Assembly (NCBI RefSeq): GCF_035594125.1
Contig: NC_087151.1
Location: 22,959,069 to 23,023,068 of the forward strand
Direction of reading: 5' to 3'
DNA from: Scylla paramamosain
Lineage: Eukaryota > Arthropoda > Malacostraca > Decapoda > Portunidae
DNA length: 64,000 nucleotides
Position 1 is the stretch's first letter, and every line of letters begins with the position of its first letter. The notes beneath the pieces were generated by a model. That model had not been told where the DNA came from and searched no databases. It worked only from the letters and a program-made list of their open reading frames with translations. A program made the translations under genes and the position numbers. Shown in pieces: positions 13,031 through 24,331 of this stretch.

Positions 13031-16000
13031 CATATTTTTAATTAATTAATGATTAATTGCTGAAAAAAGAGTCAAAAAACACGTTTTTGGCAATGTTGTT
13101 CTGTTTCTCGATATAGATATGCTAGCCATGCGTTTTAGCATTTAGTATCTAGAGGCTCAAGACTCCCATAATACACTATTCTCGTAATGTCTTTTAGTTT
13201 CCTCATATATTACTGTTTTGTTTTCCTTTATAGGAGGTTTTCCACGCGTTTTGCCTAACACGCTCATAACCAGTCAAAAAGACTCGTTTCTGGATTTGTC
13301 GTTTTTTTTTTTCATATTTTTTTTTTTTTTTTGTTATGTGGTTCTGTTTCTCCGTATAGAGACATGTTAATGCGTTTTAGCGTCTGGGAACCTATAAACC
13401 TCATAGGATACTTTACATGAATATAGTTTTTTTTTTTCGTAACAAGTCCTAAAACACTGAAAATACTTCTTTTTGATAATGTAATTTTTTATTCATAAAG
13501 GGTTTTTTTTTCATGCGTTTCAGAGTTTTGGTACCAAAGCAGCTGAAAAACACTCAAAAGACACGTTTTTGGTAATGCTGTTTTCTATTCCCATAGAAGG
13601 TGCTTTTAATACTTTTTAGCGCTTTGGTGCCTAGCACGCTCATAAACACTCGAGACACGTTTCTGGAAATCTCATTCTCTTTTCCCATGGAAGGTGCATT
13701 GCATGCAAATACACATTTTTGGCAATATTATTCTGTTTCTCCATATAGAGTGCTATTCATGTGTTTTAACGTTTTGAAACCTAAAAAAAAACACAAAAAC
13801 ACTCATAATACACGATTCATGTAATGTCATTTCTTTTCCGCATTAAGGCTTTTTGACATTTTTTACTTAACAAGCTGAAAAACTAGAAAAAAAAATCTTG
13901 ATTTTGGTAATATTATTTTGTTTCTCCATATTTTTGCATGCGCTTTAGCATTTTGGAACATAAGAATTTCTAAAACACTCGATAGACACGTTTTGCGTAA
14001 TGCCGTTTTATATTCCCATGAAGGGTGATTTCCATGCTTTTTACCGCTTATGTGCCTAACAATATCGAGTATTTTGTATAATTTATAGTGTTTTGATGCC
14101 TATTACACTCATAAACACTCAAAAGACACATTTATTCTTTGGAAATCTTGTTTCCTTACCCCATATATGATGCTTTGACTGCATTTTGGCGTTTTGGTAA
14201 TGTTATTCTATTTCTCCATATAGAGTGGTATTCATGAGTTTTAGGGTTTTGGTAGTTAAGAAGCTGAAATAAACTCATAATACACGTTTTTCGTTTTTTT
14301 TTTTTTTCTATTCCTCATATAGGGTAGTTTGCAGTATTTTGGCGTATCTGTTCATAACAAGCTCAAAATACCCTCAAAATACTTGTTTTTGTTAGTTATT
14401 CTCTTTCCCGCATGTTTTACATGTGTTTTAGCGTTTTGTTAAGAAAGTAGCTCAAAACACCTGCAAAAAAGTTTTTTGTAATGTTTTTTTTTTTCCAGTA
14501 TAGAGTGCTTTCCATGCTTTTTAGTGTTTTTGTGTCTAACAAGCTCATAAATACTCAAAAGAAACGTTTCTGTAAATTTCGTTTTGTTTCCCCATATTTT
14601 GGGTTCTGCATGCATTTTGCCAATTTGGTACCTAACAATGTGAAAGACTCTCATAATATACATTTTTGTTAATGTTCATTCGTATTCCAATATAGGTTGA
14701 TTTCCATGCTTTTAAGCGTTTTGATAGCTAGAACGCTCATAAATTCCCCAAAAATCAAGTTTCTGGAAATTTCGTTTCGTTTGCTCATATAGGGGATTTT
14801 GCATGCGTTTTTAGCTCTTTGGTACCTAAGAATGTGAAAAAAAACACTCAAAATACACGTTTTTGGTAATGTTGTTCTGTTCCTTAATATAGAGGGATAT
14901 TTAGGCATTTTCGCGTTTGTTTTATCTAAGAAGTTTGAAAATCACTCATAGAACACATTTCTCGTAATGTTCTTTCGTTACCCCATATAGGTTATTTTGC
15001 ATGCATTTTGTCTTTTCCTACGTTACAAACTCAGAACACTCAAAATACTTTTTCTTTTTTTTGTATAAGGGTATTTTGCATGCGTTTTATCGTTTTGGTA
15101 CGGAAGAAGCTAAAAAAAAAAAAAAACACACAAAAGACAAGTTTCTTGTAATGTAGTTTTGTATTCCATTTCGGGTGATTTCCATGCTCTTTAGCGTTTT
15201 TGTGCCTAGCACTCATACAAACACTGAAAAGACACGTTTCTGGGAATCTCGTTTCCTTTTCAAATATATCGTTTCGATACATAAATCGCTTATAAGCACT
15301 CAAAAGAAACGTTTCTGGAAATTTCCTTTGGTTTCCAATTATGAAGGGTTTTTGTATGCATTTTGATACCTAAGAATGTGAAATATACTAAAAAACACAT
15401 TTTTGCTAATGTTCGTTTCTTCATACTGTATGGTATTTATGCGTTTTAACGTTTTTTGTGCCTAAGAAGCTTAAAAGCACTCATAATGCTTCTCGTAATG
15501 TTCTTTCGTTACCCCATATAGAGTATTTTCAATGCATTTTGGCGTTTTGTGCGTGAAAAGCTCAAAAACAATGAAAATGCTTGATTTTGGTAATGTTATT
15601 CTGTTTCTCCATAAAACGCGTTTTGTTTGCAATTTAGAGTTTTGGTAGGTAAGGATATCAAAAACACTGAAAAGAGATGTTTTGTTTTATTTTCCCATAT
15701 AGAGTGTTTTCTTTTTCTCTTTTTGCATTTTCGTGCCTAACACGCTCATAAACGCTAAGAGACACTTTTTTTTATGGGGGGAAACCTCGTTTCCTTATCC
15801 CAGATAGGGTGCTTTGCATGCATTTTGTCGTTTTGGTACTAACAATGTGAAATATACTCAATATATACGTTTTTGTTAATGTTGTTCTGTTTCTTCATAT
15901 AGAGTGCTATTTATGCGTTTTAGCATTTTGACACCAATGAAGCTCAAAAACGCTCATAATACAAGATTCTCGTAATGTCATTTTATTTCCCCATACAGGG

Positions 16001-19000
16001 CACTTTCCAAGCATTTTGAGGTTTTTGTACGTAACAAGTATGAAAACACTCAATATACTTTTTTTTTTGTAATGTTATTGTTTCTCTATTTGTGTGTTTT
16101 GCTTACGTGTTAGCGTTTTGATACCTAAACAGCTCCAAAAACACTCAAATGACACATTTTTGGTAATGTTGTGTTCTTTTCCAATATAGCATATTTTTCT
16201 TGGGTTTTAGGTTTTTTGTGCCTAACAACCTTACAAACACTCAAAAGGCACGCTACTGTAAATGCCGTTTTCTTTCATCTTATAGAGTGGTTTGCATGCA
16301 TATTGGGTTATGGCAACTAAGAATGTGAAATGCACTCAAAATGCACGTTTTCTTTATTTTTTTTCTGTTTTTTTTTTTTTTTCGTAAGGAATTCTGTTCA
16401 TGTATTTTAGTGCTTTCGTACCTAATAATAAATATTTGTCTTACTATTTTTTTTCCCGACATGTAAAGTTGTTCACATCATTTTGCCTTTTTTTTTTACG
16501 TAACATGCTCAAAACTCAAAATGTTTGTTTTATTGGTAGTTATTCTGCTTTCTATGCAGGGTTGCATGCCTTTTAACATTTTGTTATGTAAGTAGCTCAA
16601 AACACTGAAAAGAGACGTTTTTAGTAATGTTTTTTTTTTTTTTCTCCATTTCCCATATAAGGTACTTTCCATGCTTTTTTTTTATAGTTTTCATGCCTAG
16701 CACGCTCACAAACATTCAAAAGACACATTTTTTGAAATCTCCTTTCGTTTTCTCATATAGAGAGCTTTGCATGTAGTTTCGCGTTATAGGAGCTAACAAG
16801 GTGAAATAACCCAAAATACACATTTTTGGTAATATTGTTCTGTTTCTTCATAAAGAGTTTTAGCATCTTTCTACCTACGAAGCTCAAAAACACTCATACG
16901 ACAAGTTTCTTATAATGGCGTTTTGTTTAGCAATATAGGGTATTTTGAATACATTTTGGCGATTTTGTACATGATTTATTACCTAAGAAACAAAAAAAGA
17001 AAAAAAAAACTCATAACACACATTCCTCGTAATATGGTATCGTTTCCCTATATAGGGAACTTTGCATGCATTTTGGCGTTTTTTTTAAGTAACAAGCTCA
17101 AAAATACTCAAAATAATTGTTCGTGGTAATGCTATTCTGCTTCTCCATATAGAGTGTTTTGGCTGCGTTTTAGCGTTTTGGTACGTAGGTAACCCAAAAA
17201 CATTGAAAAAGAGACATTTTTGGCAATGTTTTTGTTTTCTCATATACGGTGCCTTCCATGCTTTTTTTTAGTGTTTTGATGCCTATCACTCTTATAAACA
17301 CTAAAAAGACAAGTCTCTGGAAATCTCGTTTCCTTTCCCATATAGTGTGCTTTGCTTTGAATTTGGCGTTTTGGTACCTAACAATGTGAAATACACTCTA
17401 AATACATCCTCTTGGTGATATTGTTCTGTTTCTCCATATAGAGTGCTATTTATGCGTTTTAGCGTTCTAGTATCTAAGGAGCTCAAGACCACTGATAATA
17501 GACATTTCTCGAAATTTTTTATTTTTTTTCGTCTCCCCATACATGGTACTTTTTATGTATCTTTTGCGTTTATGTACGCAATGAGCGTAAAAAAAAATAT
17601 TCAAAATGCTTGTTTTTGGTAATGTTATTCTGTTTCTCCATTATAGATGTTTTTGCATGCGATTTTGCGTTTTGATGCGTAAGTAACTCAAAAATACTAA
17701 AAGGGGTATTGTAGGATCGCTAATCCCGTGTTAAATTGCTTATGTTTTGTCCATGCCTTTTAGCGTTTTAGAACCTAACACGCTCATAAATACTAAAAAG
17801 ACACGTTTCTGGAAATCTCGCTTCCTTTCCACCATAAAGGGTGCTTTGCATTCAGTTTGGCGTTTTGGTACCTACCAAAGTGAAATACACTCAAAATACA
17901 CATTCTTGTTAAAGTTGTACTGTTTCTCCATATTAAGTGGTATTTATGCGTGTTAGCGTTTTGGTGTCCAAGAAGCTCAAAACCTTTGCTAATACACGTT
18001 TCTGGTAACTTTTTTTTTCTTCTTTTTCTTGTTTCTCCATAGAGGGTACTTTGCATGCATTTTGGCGTTTGTCTACGTAACAAGCTAAAAAAAAATATCA
18101 AAACTCTTGTTTTTGATAATGTTATGTTTCTACATAAAAGGTGTTTTACATGCGTTATAGCGTTTTGGTATGTAAGTAGCTCAAAAACACTCGAAAGAAA
18201 CTAACAATGTGGAATACACGTAAAATACATGTTTTGGTAATATTTTTTTCTGTTTCTCCAAATGGAGAAACATGCATGCATATGAATGTTTTGGTACCTA
18301 ATAAGCTCAAAAACACTCGTAATACGGGTTTTTCGTTTTTAGTAATGTTCTTTTGTTTTCCCATATAGGGTGCTTTCCATGCTTTTTACCGTTTCGATGC
18401 CTAGCACGCTTGCTAAAACTCGAAAGCTACGTTTCTGGAAATCTCGTTTTCTTTCTCCATATGGGATGCTTTCTATGCATTTTGGCGTTTTGGTATCTAA
18501 CAATGTAAAACACATTCAAAATATACCTTTTTTTGTTGTTGTTGCTCCTCCATGAAGAGTGCTATTCATGCTTTTTTAGCGTTTTGGTACCTGAGAAGCT
18601 CAAAAGCTCTCTTAACACAAGTTTCTCGTAATGTCTTCTACTTTCCTCATATAAAGTACTTTCCACGCATTTTTGGCATTTTTCTACGTAACAAGCTCAA
18701 AAACACTCCAAATACACGTTTTTAGTAGAAATATACTGTTTTTCCATGAAGGGCGTTTTACATACGTTTTAGCGTTTTGATAAGTAGCCCAAAACACTTA
18801 AAAGAGATATTTTTGTTGAAGTTATTTTGTTTTTACTTATAAGGTGTTTTTCATGCTTTTTAGTATTTTATTTCCTAGCGCATTCATAAACTCTCAAAAG
18901 AAATGTTTCTGGAAATCTCATTTAGTATCCCAATATAAGCTGTTTTGTATGCTTTTTTGACGTTTTGGTACCTAACTAACAAAGTGAAAAACTCTCAAAA

Positions 19001-20214
19001 TACTTCTTTTTGGGTTATGTTATTTTGTTTCACTATAAAAGATGTTTTGCATGCGTTTTAGCGTTTTCGTACATAAGTGGTTCAAAAACAGTGAAAAGAC
19101 ACGTTTTTCCTAATATTGTTTAATTTTTCCATAGAGGGTGGTATCTATGCTTTTTTTTACGTTTATCGTGTCTTATCATACTTAATACAAATTTAAGTTT
19201 AACACACTTAATGAAATCACAAAAGACACGTTTCTGTTAATGCCGTTTCCTTTCCCCATGTAGGTGACTTTGCATGCATTTTGAAATTTGGTAACTAACA
19301 ATGGGAAAAACATTCAAAATACACGTCTTTGGTAATGAAGTTTTATTTCGCTATACAGAATGCTATTCATGCCTTTTAATGTTTTGGTACGTAAGAAGCT
19401 TAATAACTCTCATTACACACGTTTCTCTTAATATTATTTTCTTTCCCCATATAGAGTACTTTCCATGCATTTTAGAATTTTTGTACGTAACAAGCTCAAA
19501 ACCTCTGAAAATACCGTTTTTTTTTTTGGTAAACTTATACTGTTTTTCCATAAAGGGTGTTTTGCCTGCGTTTTAGCTTTTTGGTACGTAAGTAACTTAA
19601 AAACATCGAAAAGAGAAGAATTTGATAATGATGTAGTGTTCTTCCACATAGGATACTTTCAATGCTATCTAGCTTTTTGGTATCTAAACATGCCATAATC
19701 ACTCAACAAACACGTTTCTTAAAATGTCGTTTCCTTTCCCCATATAAGATGCTTTACATACAATTTAACATTTTGGTATAAGACAATGGGAAATGCACTT
19801 AAAAATACATGTTTTATGGTAGTGTTGCTCTATTTGTCCGTGTAGAGAGCTATTCATGCTTTTTAGCATTTTGGTACTTCAGAAGCTCAAAATTATTCTT
19901 AATATACGTTTCTCGTAATGTCATTTTGTCTCCCCATATAGGTTGTTTGCATGCATTTTGACGTTTATGTACGCAACAAACTCAAAAACATTAAAAACAC
20001 TTGTAATATTTTCTTAAGTAAAAATACTTGGTAATGTTAATTTATGTCTCCACAAAGGGTGTTTTCCGTGCTTTTCAGTATTTTGGTACATATGCAGCTC
20101 CCCCCCAAAAAAAAAAAATCAAAAGACTTTTTTTGTTTTCCCATATAGGATGCTTTCCAAGATTTTTTAGAGTTTTGCTTTGTAACAAAAAAAAATACTC
20201 AAAAACACTCAAAT
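13031..20214 (+). repeat. Satellite array, 5-type higher-order repeat (~480 bp)
   Basis: About 75 monomers of ~93-98 bp in a repeating order of five types: M1 with CAATGTGAAA, M2 with TAAGAAGCTCAAAA, M3 with GTAACAAGCTCAAAA, M4 with GTAAGTAGCTCAAAA, M5 with TAGCACGCTCATAAA followed by TCTGGAAATCTCGTTTCC. Anchor spacings support this: M5 at 17281 and 17774 (493 bp), M1 at 18500 and 18980 (480 bp), M1 at 19299 and 19783 (484 bp). Some periods are short by one or two monomers. Short ORFs across two or three monomers are artefacts of a monomer length near a multiple of three. Confidence 0.85.
17474..20214 (+). repeat. Segmental duplication S1, copy 1
   Basis: Nearly base-for-base match to 24332-27368, beginning at CTAAGGAGCTCAAGACC in both. 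It includes rare words such as GTAGGATCGCTAATCCCGTG at 17713. Copy 1 lacks about 180 bp (two monomers) present at about 25300-25480 and a 92 bp tandem duplication present at 24604-24787. It ends where LINE D begins. Confidence 0.88.
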
Positions 20215-20587
20215 ACAGTTGAGTGTCATTGAAGAAGAGGGGATAGTTGTCTGGAAGGTTGTGTCGAATTGACAGATGGAGGAATTGAGTTTTTGAGGCA
20301 TTGAACAATACCAAGTTTGCTCTGCCCCAATCAGAAATTCTTGAAAGATCAGAAGTCAGGCGTTCTGTGGCTTCCCTGCGTGATATGTTTACCTCCTGAA
20401 AGGTTGGACGTCTATGAAAAGACGTGGAAAAGTGCAGGGTGGTATCATCAGCGTAGGAGTAGATAGGACAAGAAGTTTGGTTTAGAATATCATTAATGAA
20501 TAATAAGAAGAGAGTGAGTGACAGGACAGAACCCTGAGGAACACCACTGTTAATAGATCTAGGAGAAGAACAGTGACCGTCTACCAC
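20075..20587 (-). pseudogene. LINE D reverse-transcriptase fragment with YADD
   Basis: An open frame of 170 codons. It contains RT motif B (SGVPQGSVLS at residues 14-23) and motif C (YADD at residues 45-48, 20455-20444), the metal-binding catalytic centre. The last ~45 codons run into satellite sequence past the LINE boundary at 20215, so the natural C-terminus is missing. It is a relic of the polymerase that copies LINE RNA at the nick site. Confidence 0.85.
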
Positions 20588-20670
20588 AGCAGCAATACAA
20601 CGGTAAGAAAGGAAACTTTAGATGAAGTTACAGAGAGAAGGATAGAAACCGTAGGAGGGTAGTTTGGAAA

Positions 20671-21639
20671 TCAAAGTTTTGTGCCAGACTCTATCAAAAG
20701 CTTTTGATATGTCCAAGGCAACAGCAAAAGTTTCAACAAAATATCTAAAAGAGGATGACCGAGACTCAGTAAGGAAAGCCAGAAGATTACCAGTAGAGCG
20801 CCCTTGACGGAACCCATACTGGCAATCAGATAGAAGGTTGTGAAATGATAAATGTTTAAGAATCTTCCTGTTGAGGATAGATTCAAAAATTTAGATAGGG
20901 AGGAAATTAAAGCAATAGGACGGTAGTTTGAGGGATTAGAACGGTCACCCTTTTTAGGAACAGGTTGAATGTAGGCAAACTTCCAGCAAGAAGGAAAGGT
21001 AGATGTTGACAGACAGAGCTGAAAGAGTTTGACTAGGCAATGTGCAAGCACGGATGCACAGTTTCGGAGAACAATAGGAGGGACCCCATCAGATCCATAA
21101 GCCTTCCGAGGGTTTAGGCCAGCGAGGGCATGGAAAACATCATTGCAAAGAATTTTAATAGCTGGCATGAAGTAGTCAGAGGGTGGAGAAGAGGGAGGAA
21201 CAAGCCCAGAATCGTCCAAGGTGTAGTTTTTAGCAAAGGTTTGAGCAAAGAGATCAGCTTTAGAAATAGATGTGATAGCAGTGGTGTCATCTGGTTGAAA
21301 TAGAGTAGGGAAAGAAGAAGAAGCAAAGTTATTGGAGATATTTTTGGCTAGATGCCAGAAATCACGAGGGGAGTTAGATCTTGAAAGGTTTTGACATTTT
21401 CTGTTAATGAAGGAGTTTTTGGCTAGTTGGAGAACAGACTTGGCATGGTTCTGGGCAGATTCTGGTGATTCTGGTGATGGAATGCTTAAGTACCTTTTGT
21501 GGGCCACCTCTCTATCATGTATAGCACGAGAACAAGCTGTGTTATACAAAGGTTTAGAAGGTTTAGGATGAGAAAAAGAGTGAGGAATGTATGCCTCCAT
21601 GCCAGACACTATCACCTCTGTACACAAACCACAGCACAC
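20671..21639 (-). pseudogene. LINE D linker and N-terminal RT fragment (longest ORF in the window)
   Basis: A 322-codon open frame, the longest in the window. It covers the linker ([31 protein letters not shown]), the pre-RT region (TFAKNYTLDDSG) and early RT motifs (KAYGSDGVPPIVLRNC; KKGDRSNPSNYRPIALIS). Its last ~60 residues are out of frame: the ALDISKAFDR motif A near 20716-20690 is readable only in another frame, so there is a frameshift just upstream. Family ORFs continue unbroken through motif A to the C-terminal box. Confidence 0.88.
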
Positions 21640-22113
21640 AAAAACGGGTCTCTGACACGGAAGCAGTAGTCATTCCAAGGAAAATCAGCAAAATACTTCC
21701 TCAGGTCCCCCCAACTAGCAGAGGCAAAACGCCAGAGGCACCTTCGCTTAGGGGAGATCCTGTGGAGGGATTGGAGTGATAGGACAAGATAAGGATATGA
21801 GATTGTGATCGGAGGAGCCCAACGGAGAAGAAAGGGTGAGAGCATAAGCAGAAGGATCAGGAAGGGTGACAGCATAAGCAGAAGGTCAGGAAAAGGTCAA
21901 GAATGTTGGGCGTATCTCCAAGACGGTCAGGAATACGAGTAGGGTGTTGCACCAATTGCTCTAGGTCATGGAGGAGAGCAAAGTTGTAGTCTAGTTCACC
22001 AGGATGGTCAGTGAAGGGAGATGAAAGCCAAAGCTGGTGGAGAACACTGAAGTCTCCAAGAATGAATATCTCTGCAAGAGGGAAGAGGGTCAGAATGTGC
22101 TCCACTTTGGAAG

Positions 22114-22587
22114 TTAAGTATTCAAAGAATTTTTTATAGTCAGAGGAGTTAGGTGAGAGGTATACAGCACAGATAAATTTAGTATGAGAGTGACTCTGTA
22201 GTCGTAGCCAGATGGTGGAAAACTCGGAAGATTCAAGAGCGTGGCACGAGAGCAGGTTAAGTCATTGCGCGCATAAACGCAGCATCCAGCCTTGGATCGA
22301 AAATGAGGATAGGGAAAGTAGGAGGGAACAGAAAAGGGGCTACTGTCAGTTGCCTCAGACACCTGAGTTTCAGTGAGGAAAAGAAGATGAGGTTTAGAAG
22401 AGGAGAGGTGGTGTTCTACAGATTGAAAATTAGATCTTAGACCGTGAATGTTGCAGAAGTTAATGAAGAAAAAGTTGAGGGGGGTGTCAAGACACTTAGG
22501 GTCGTCGACAGAAAGGCAGTCCGACCTAGGGACATTTATGGTCCCCTCCCCAGATGGGGACTCCGAGGCTGGTGTAGGAGTCGCCAT
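22114..22587 (-). pseudogene. LINE D ORF start and N-terminal EEP fragment
   Basis: This frame starts at the likely true ATG, in the context ATCATCATGGCG, which is also found in copy F. The first ~40 residues are polar (MATPTPASESPSGEG) and the EEP domain follows (FFINFCNIHGLRSN, LLFLTETQ). About 112 codons in, at 22242-22244, one G is missing relative to the other copies, so the rest of the 157-codon frame is nonsense. Confidence 0.85.
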
Positions 22588-22834
22588 GATGATTTTAAAA
22601 TTTTTGAGTGAACGTTGTGTGCGTTATTAGGTGCTTGTAGTTTTGTGTGGAGAAAGAGAGTTTTCTTTAGAGGGCTGACTGTGACTGCCCCCTTGTGTTG
22701 TGAGACACAAAGGGAAACGTTCAGTGAGGTCACAGCTGGGTTTAATGATAAGTTCACAGCATCCCCTGAACAGTGCTTTAGACATTTCTGGGAGTAATTA
22801 TCGTTTCGGTAGGTATCTTCTGCCCCCTCCTATA
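22588..22834 (-). promoter_or_regulatory. LINE D 5' leader (putative 5' UTR/internal promoter region)
   Basis: Non-satellite, non-coding sequence between the element's 5' edge and its ATG, nearly identical to 43215-43461 in copy F. Non-LTR elements usually carry an internal promoter here. I see no motif that proves promoter activity. Confidence 0.55.
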
Positions 22835-24331
22835 CCCATATAGGATGAATTCCATGCTTTAAAGGTTTTTTTATGCCTAAGACTGAAAAAAACACTCAGA
22901 AAACTTGTTTTTTGCAATGTCGCATCGTTTTCTCATAGAAGGGGTCTTACATGAATTTTGGCGTTTTTGTGCCTAATAATAAGAAGAACATTTAAAATTC
23001 ACTTTTTGGTAATGCTCTGTTTCTCCATATAGAGAGCTATTCATACGTTTTAGCGTTTTGATTCCTAAGTTCAAAAACACTCACAGTACATGTTTCTCGT
23101 AATGTATTTTCGTTTCTCCATACAAGGTACCTTCCATGCATTTCGACGTTTTTCTACGTACGAAGATCCGAAACACTCAAAATATTTGTTTTGAGTAATG
23201 TTTTTTTTGTTTTTCCATAGAAGGTGTTTTAAATGCATTTTAGTGTTATGGTAGATAAACAGCTCAAAAACATTGAAAAGGGACGTTTTTGATAATGTTG
23301 TTTTGTTTTCCCACATAGGATACTTTTCATGCTTTTTAGTGTTTTGGTGCCTAGTACGCTCATAAACACGAAAAAGACACGTTCCTGGAAATCTCGTTTC
23401 CTTTGCACACATAAATTGTTTTGGCATCTATCATTGCGAATTCACACAAAATAAAAGTTTCTGGTAATGTTCTTTTTTTTTTTTCTCCATATAGAGAGCT
23501 ATTCATGAGTTTTAGGGGTTTGGTAATTAAAAAGCTCGAACACTTTAAACACTTTATTATGTTTGTCATTTTACAGTTGAGTTAAGAACTTAATATAATT
23601 TTATAACAAACAAACAGCCCTTCGCAAGCAACTGCTTTATGGGCACATATAATATACTTTTCTTGTAATGTATTTTCGTTTACTCATATAGGGTATTTTG
23701 CATGCATTTTCGCGTTATTTTCTTTTTTTTTTTTTTTTTGCGTTTGGTGCCTATTATGGATAAAAACACGCAAAAGATATGTTTCTTGGAATATTGTTTC
23801 GTTTCCCCCTATAAGTAGCTTTCATACATTTTTCTACATAACATGCTCCAAAACACTAGAAATACACGTTTTTTTGTAGTTATGCTGTTTCTTCATGATT
23901 TTTTTACATGGTTTACAGCGTTTTGGTACATATCTAGTACATATCTAAAATATTAAAAAGAGACGTTTTCGGTAATATTCTTTTCTTTTACCATATACGA
24001 TGCTTTCCATGATTTTTTTTTATCGTTTTGGTCCCTAGAACGCTCATAAAACCCTCTAAAGACACGTTTCTGAAAATCTCGTTTCCTTTTCCCATACAGG
24101 ATCCTTTGTAGCATTTTAGGGTCTTGATACCCGTGAAATATACTCAAAATGCACGTATTTGGTCATGGTATTGTGTTTCTCCATAAATAGTGCTATCGGT
24201 TTCATTGTTTAGATACCTATGTAATGTCTTTTCGTTTCCTCTTACAAGGTATTTTGGATGCATTTTGGAGTTTTTGTACGTAGCAAGCTGAAACACACGC
24301 AAAAATACTAGTTTTTGGTATTGTTACTCCG
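22835..24331 (+). repeat. Satellite block X1 (5-type), duplicated at 43462 and 32391
   Basis: About 16 monomers of the five-type form. It is nearly identical to 43462-44885, and from 23437 on to 32391-33015. It begins at the 5' end of LINE D exactly as X2 begins at LINE F. It carries a ~100 bp non-satellite insert at about 23543-23645 that the other two copies lack, and a 33 bp deletion near 24221 shared with Y1 but not X2. It switches at 24331/24332 to segment S1 copy 2. Confidence 0.88.
23543..23645. other. ~100 bp non-satellite insertion in block X1
   Basis: Absent at the matching points 32495 and 44175. It has no satellite core box and includes GTTTGT (23561) and ACAAAC (about 23608) as a short inverted pair. 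The sequence between is AT-rich and I do not recognise it. It could be a small non-autonomous element fragment. Confidence 0.5.

Larger units (their letters stand above)
20215..22834 (-). mobile_element. LINE copy D, full 5' end, 3'-truncated
   Basis: The longest copy on the 5' side. On the minus strand it has a ~245 bp leader (22834-22588), an ATG at 22587-22585 opening MATPTPASESPSGEG, an EEP domain to about 21750, a linker, and RT with KKGDRSNPSNYRPIALIS near 20940, ALDISKAFD near 20700 and YADD at 20455-20444. It then stops about 230 bp after motif C, so the C-terminal region and 3' UTR are absent. Breaks: a one-base deletion in the EEP domain at 22242-22244, GDFN changed to GDFS near 22050, and a frameshift near 20870 ahead of RT motif A. 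LINEs normally lose their 5' end, so losing only the 3' end points to rearrangement after insertion. The 5' junction with satellite is shared with copy F. Confidence 0.9.

Noticed and set aside
13600..20222. Many 60-100 codon ORFs with similar peptides (for example FSVLVP.., LRYQNAK..)
   Set aside because: Products of the satellite monomer, whose length is close to a multiple of three. They have no consistent start, occur on both strands and are present in every block.
20671..21639. A functional reverse-transcriptase gene
   Set aside because: The frame lacks RT motifs A-C, which lie in other frames, and the copy has no 3' end.
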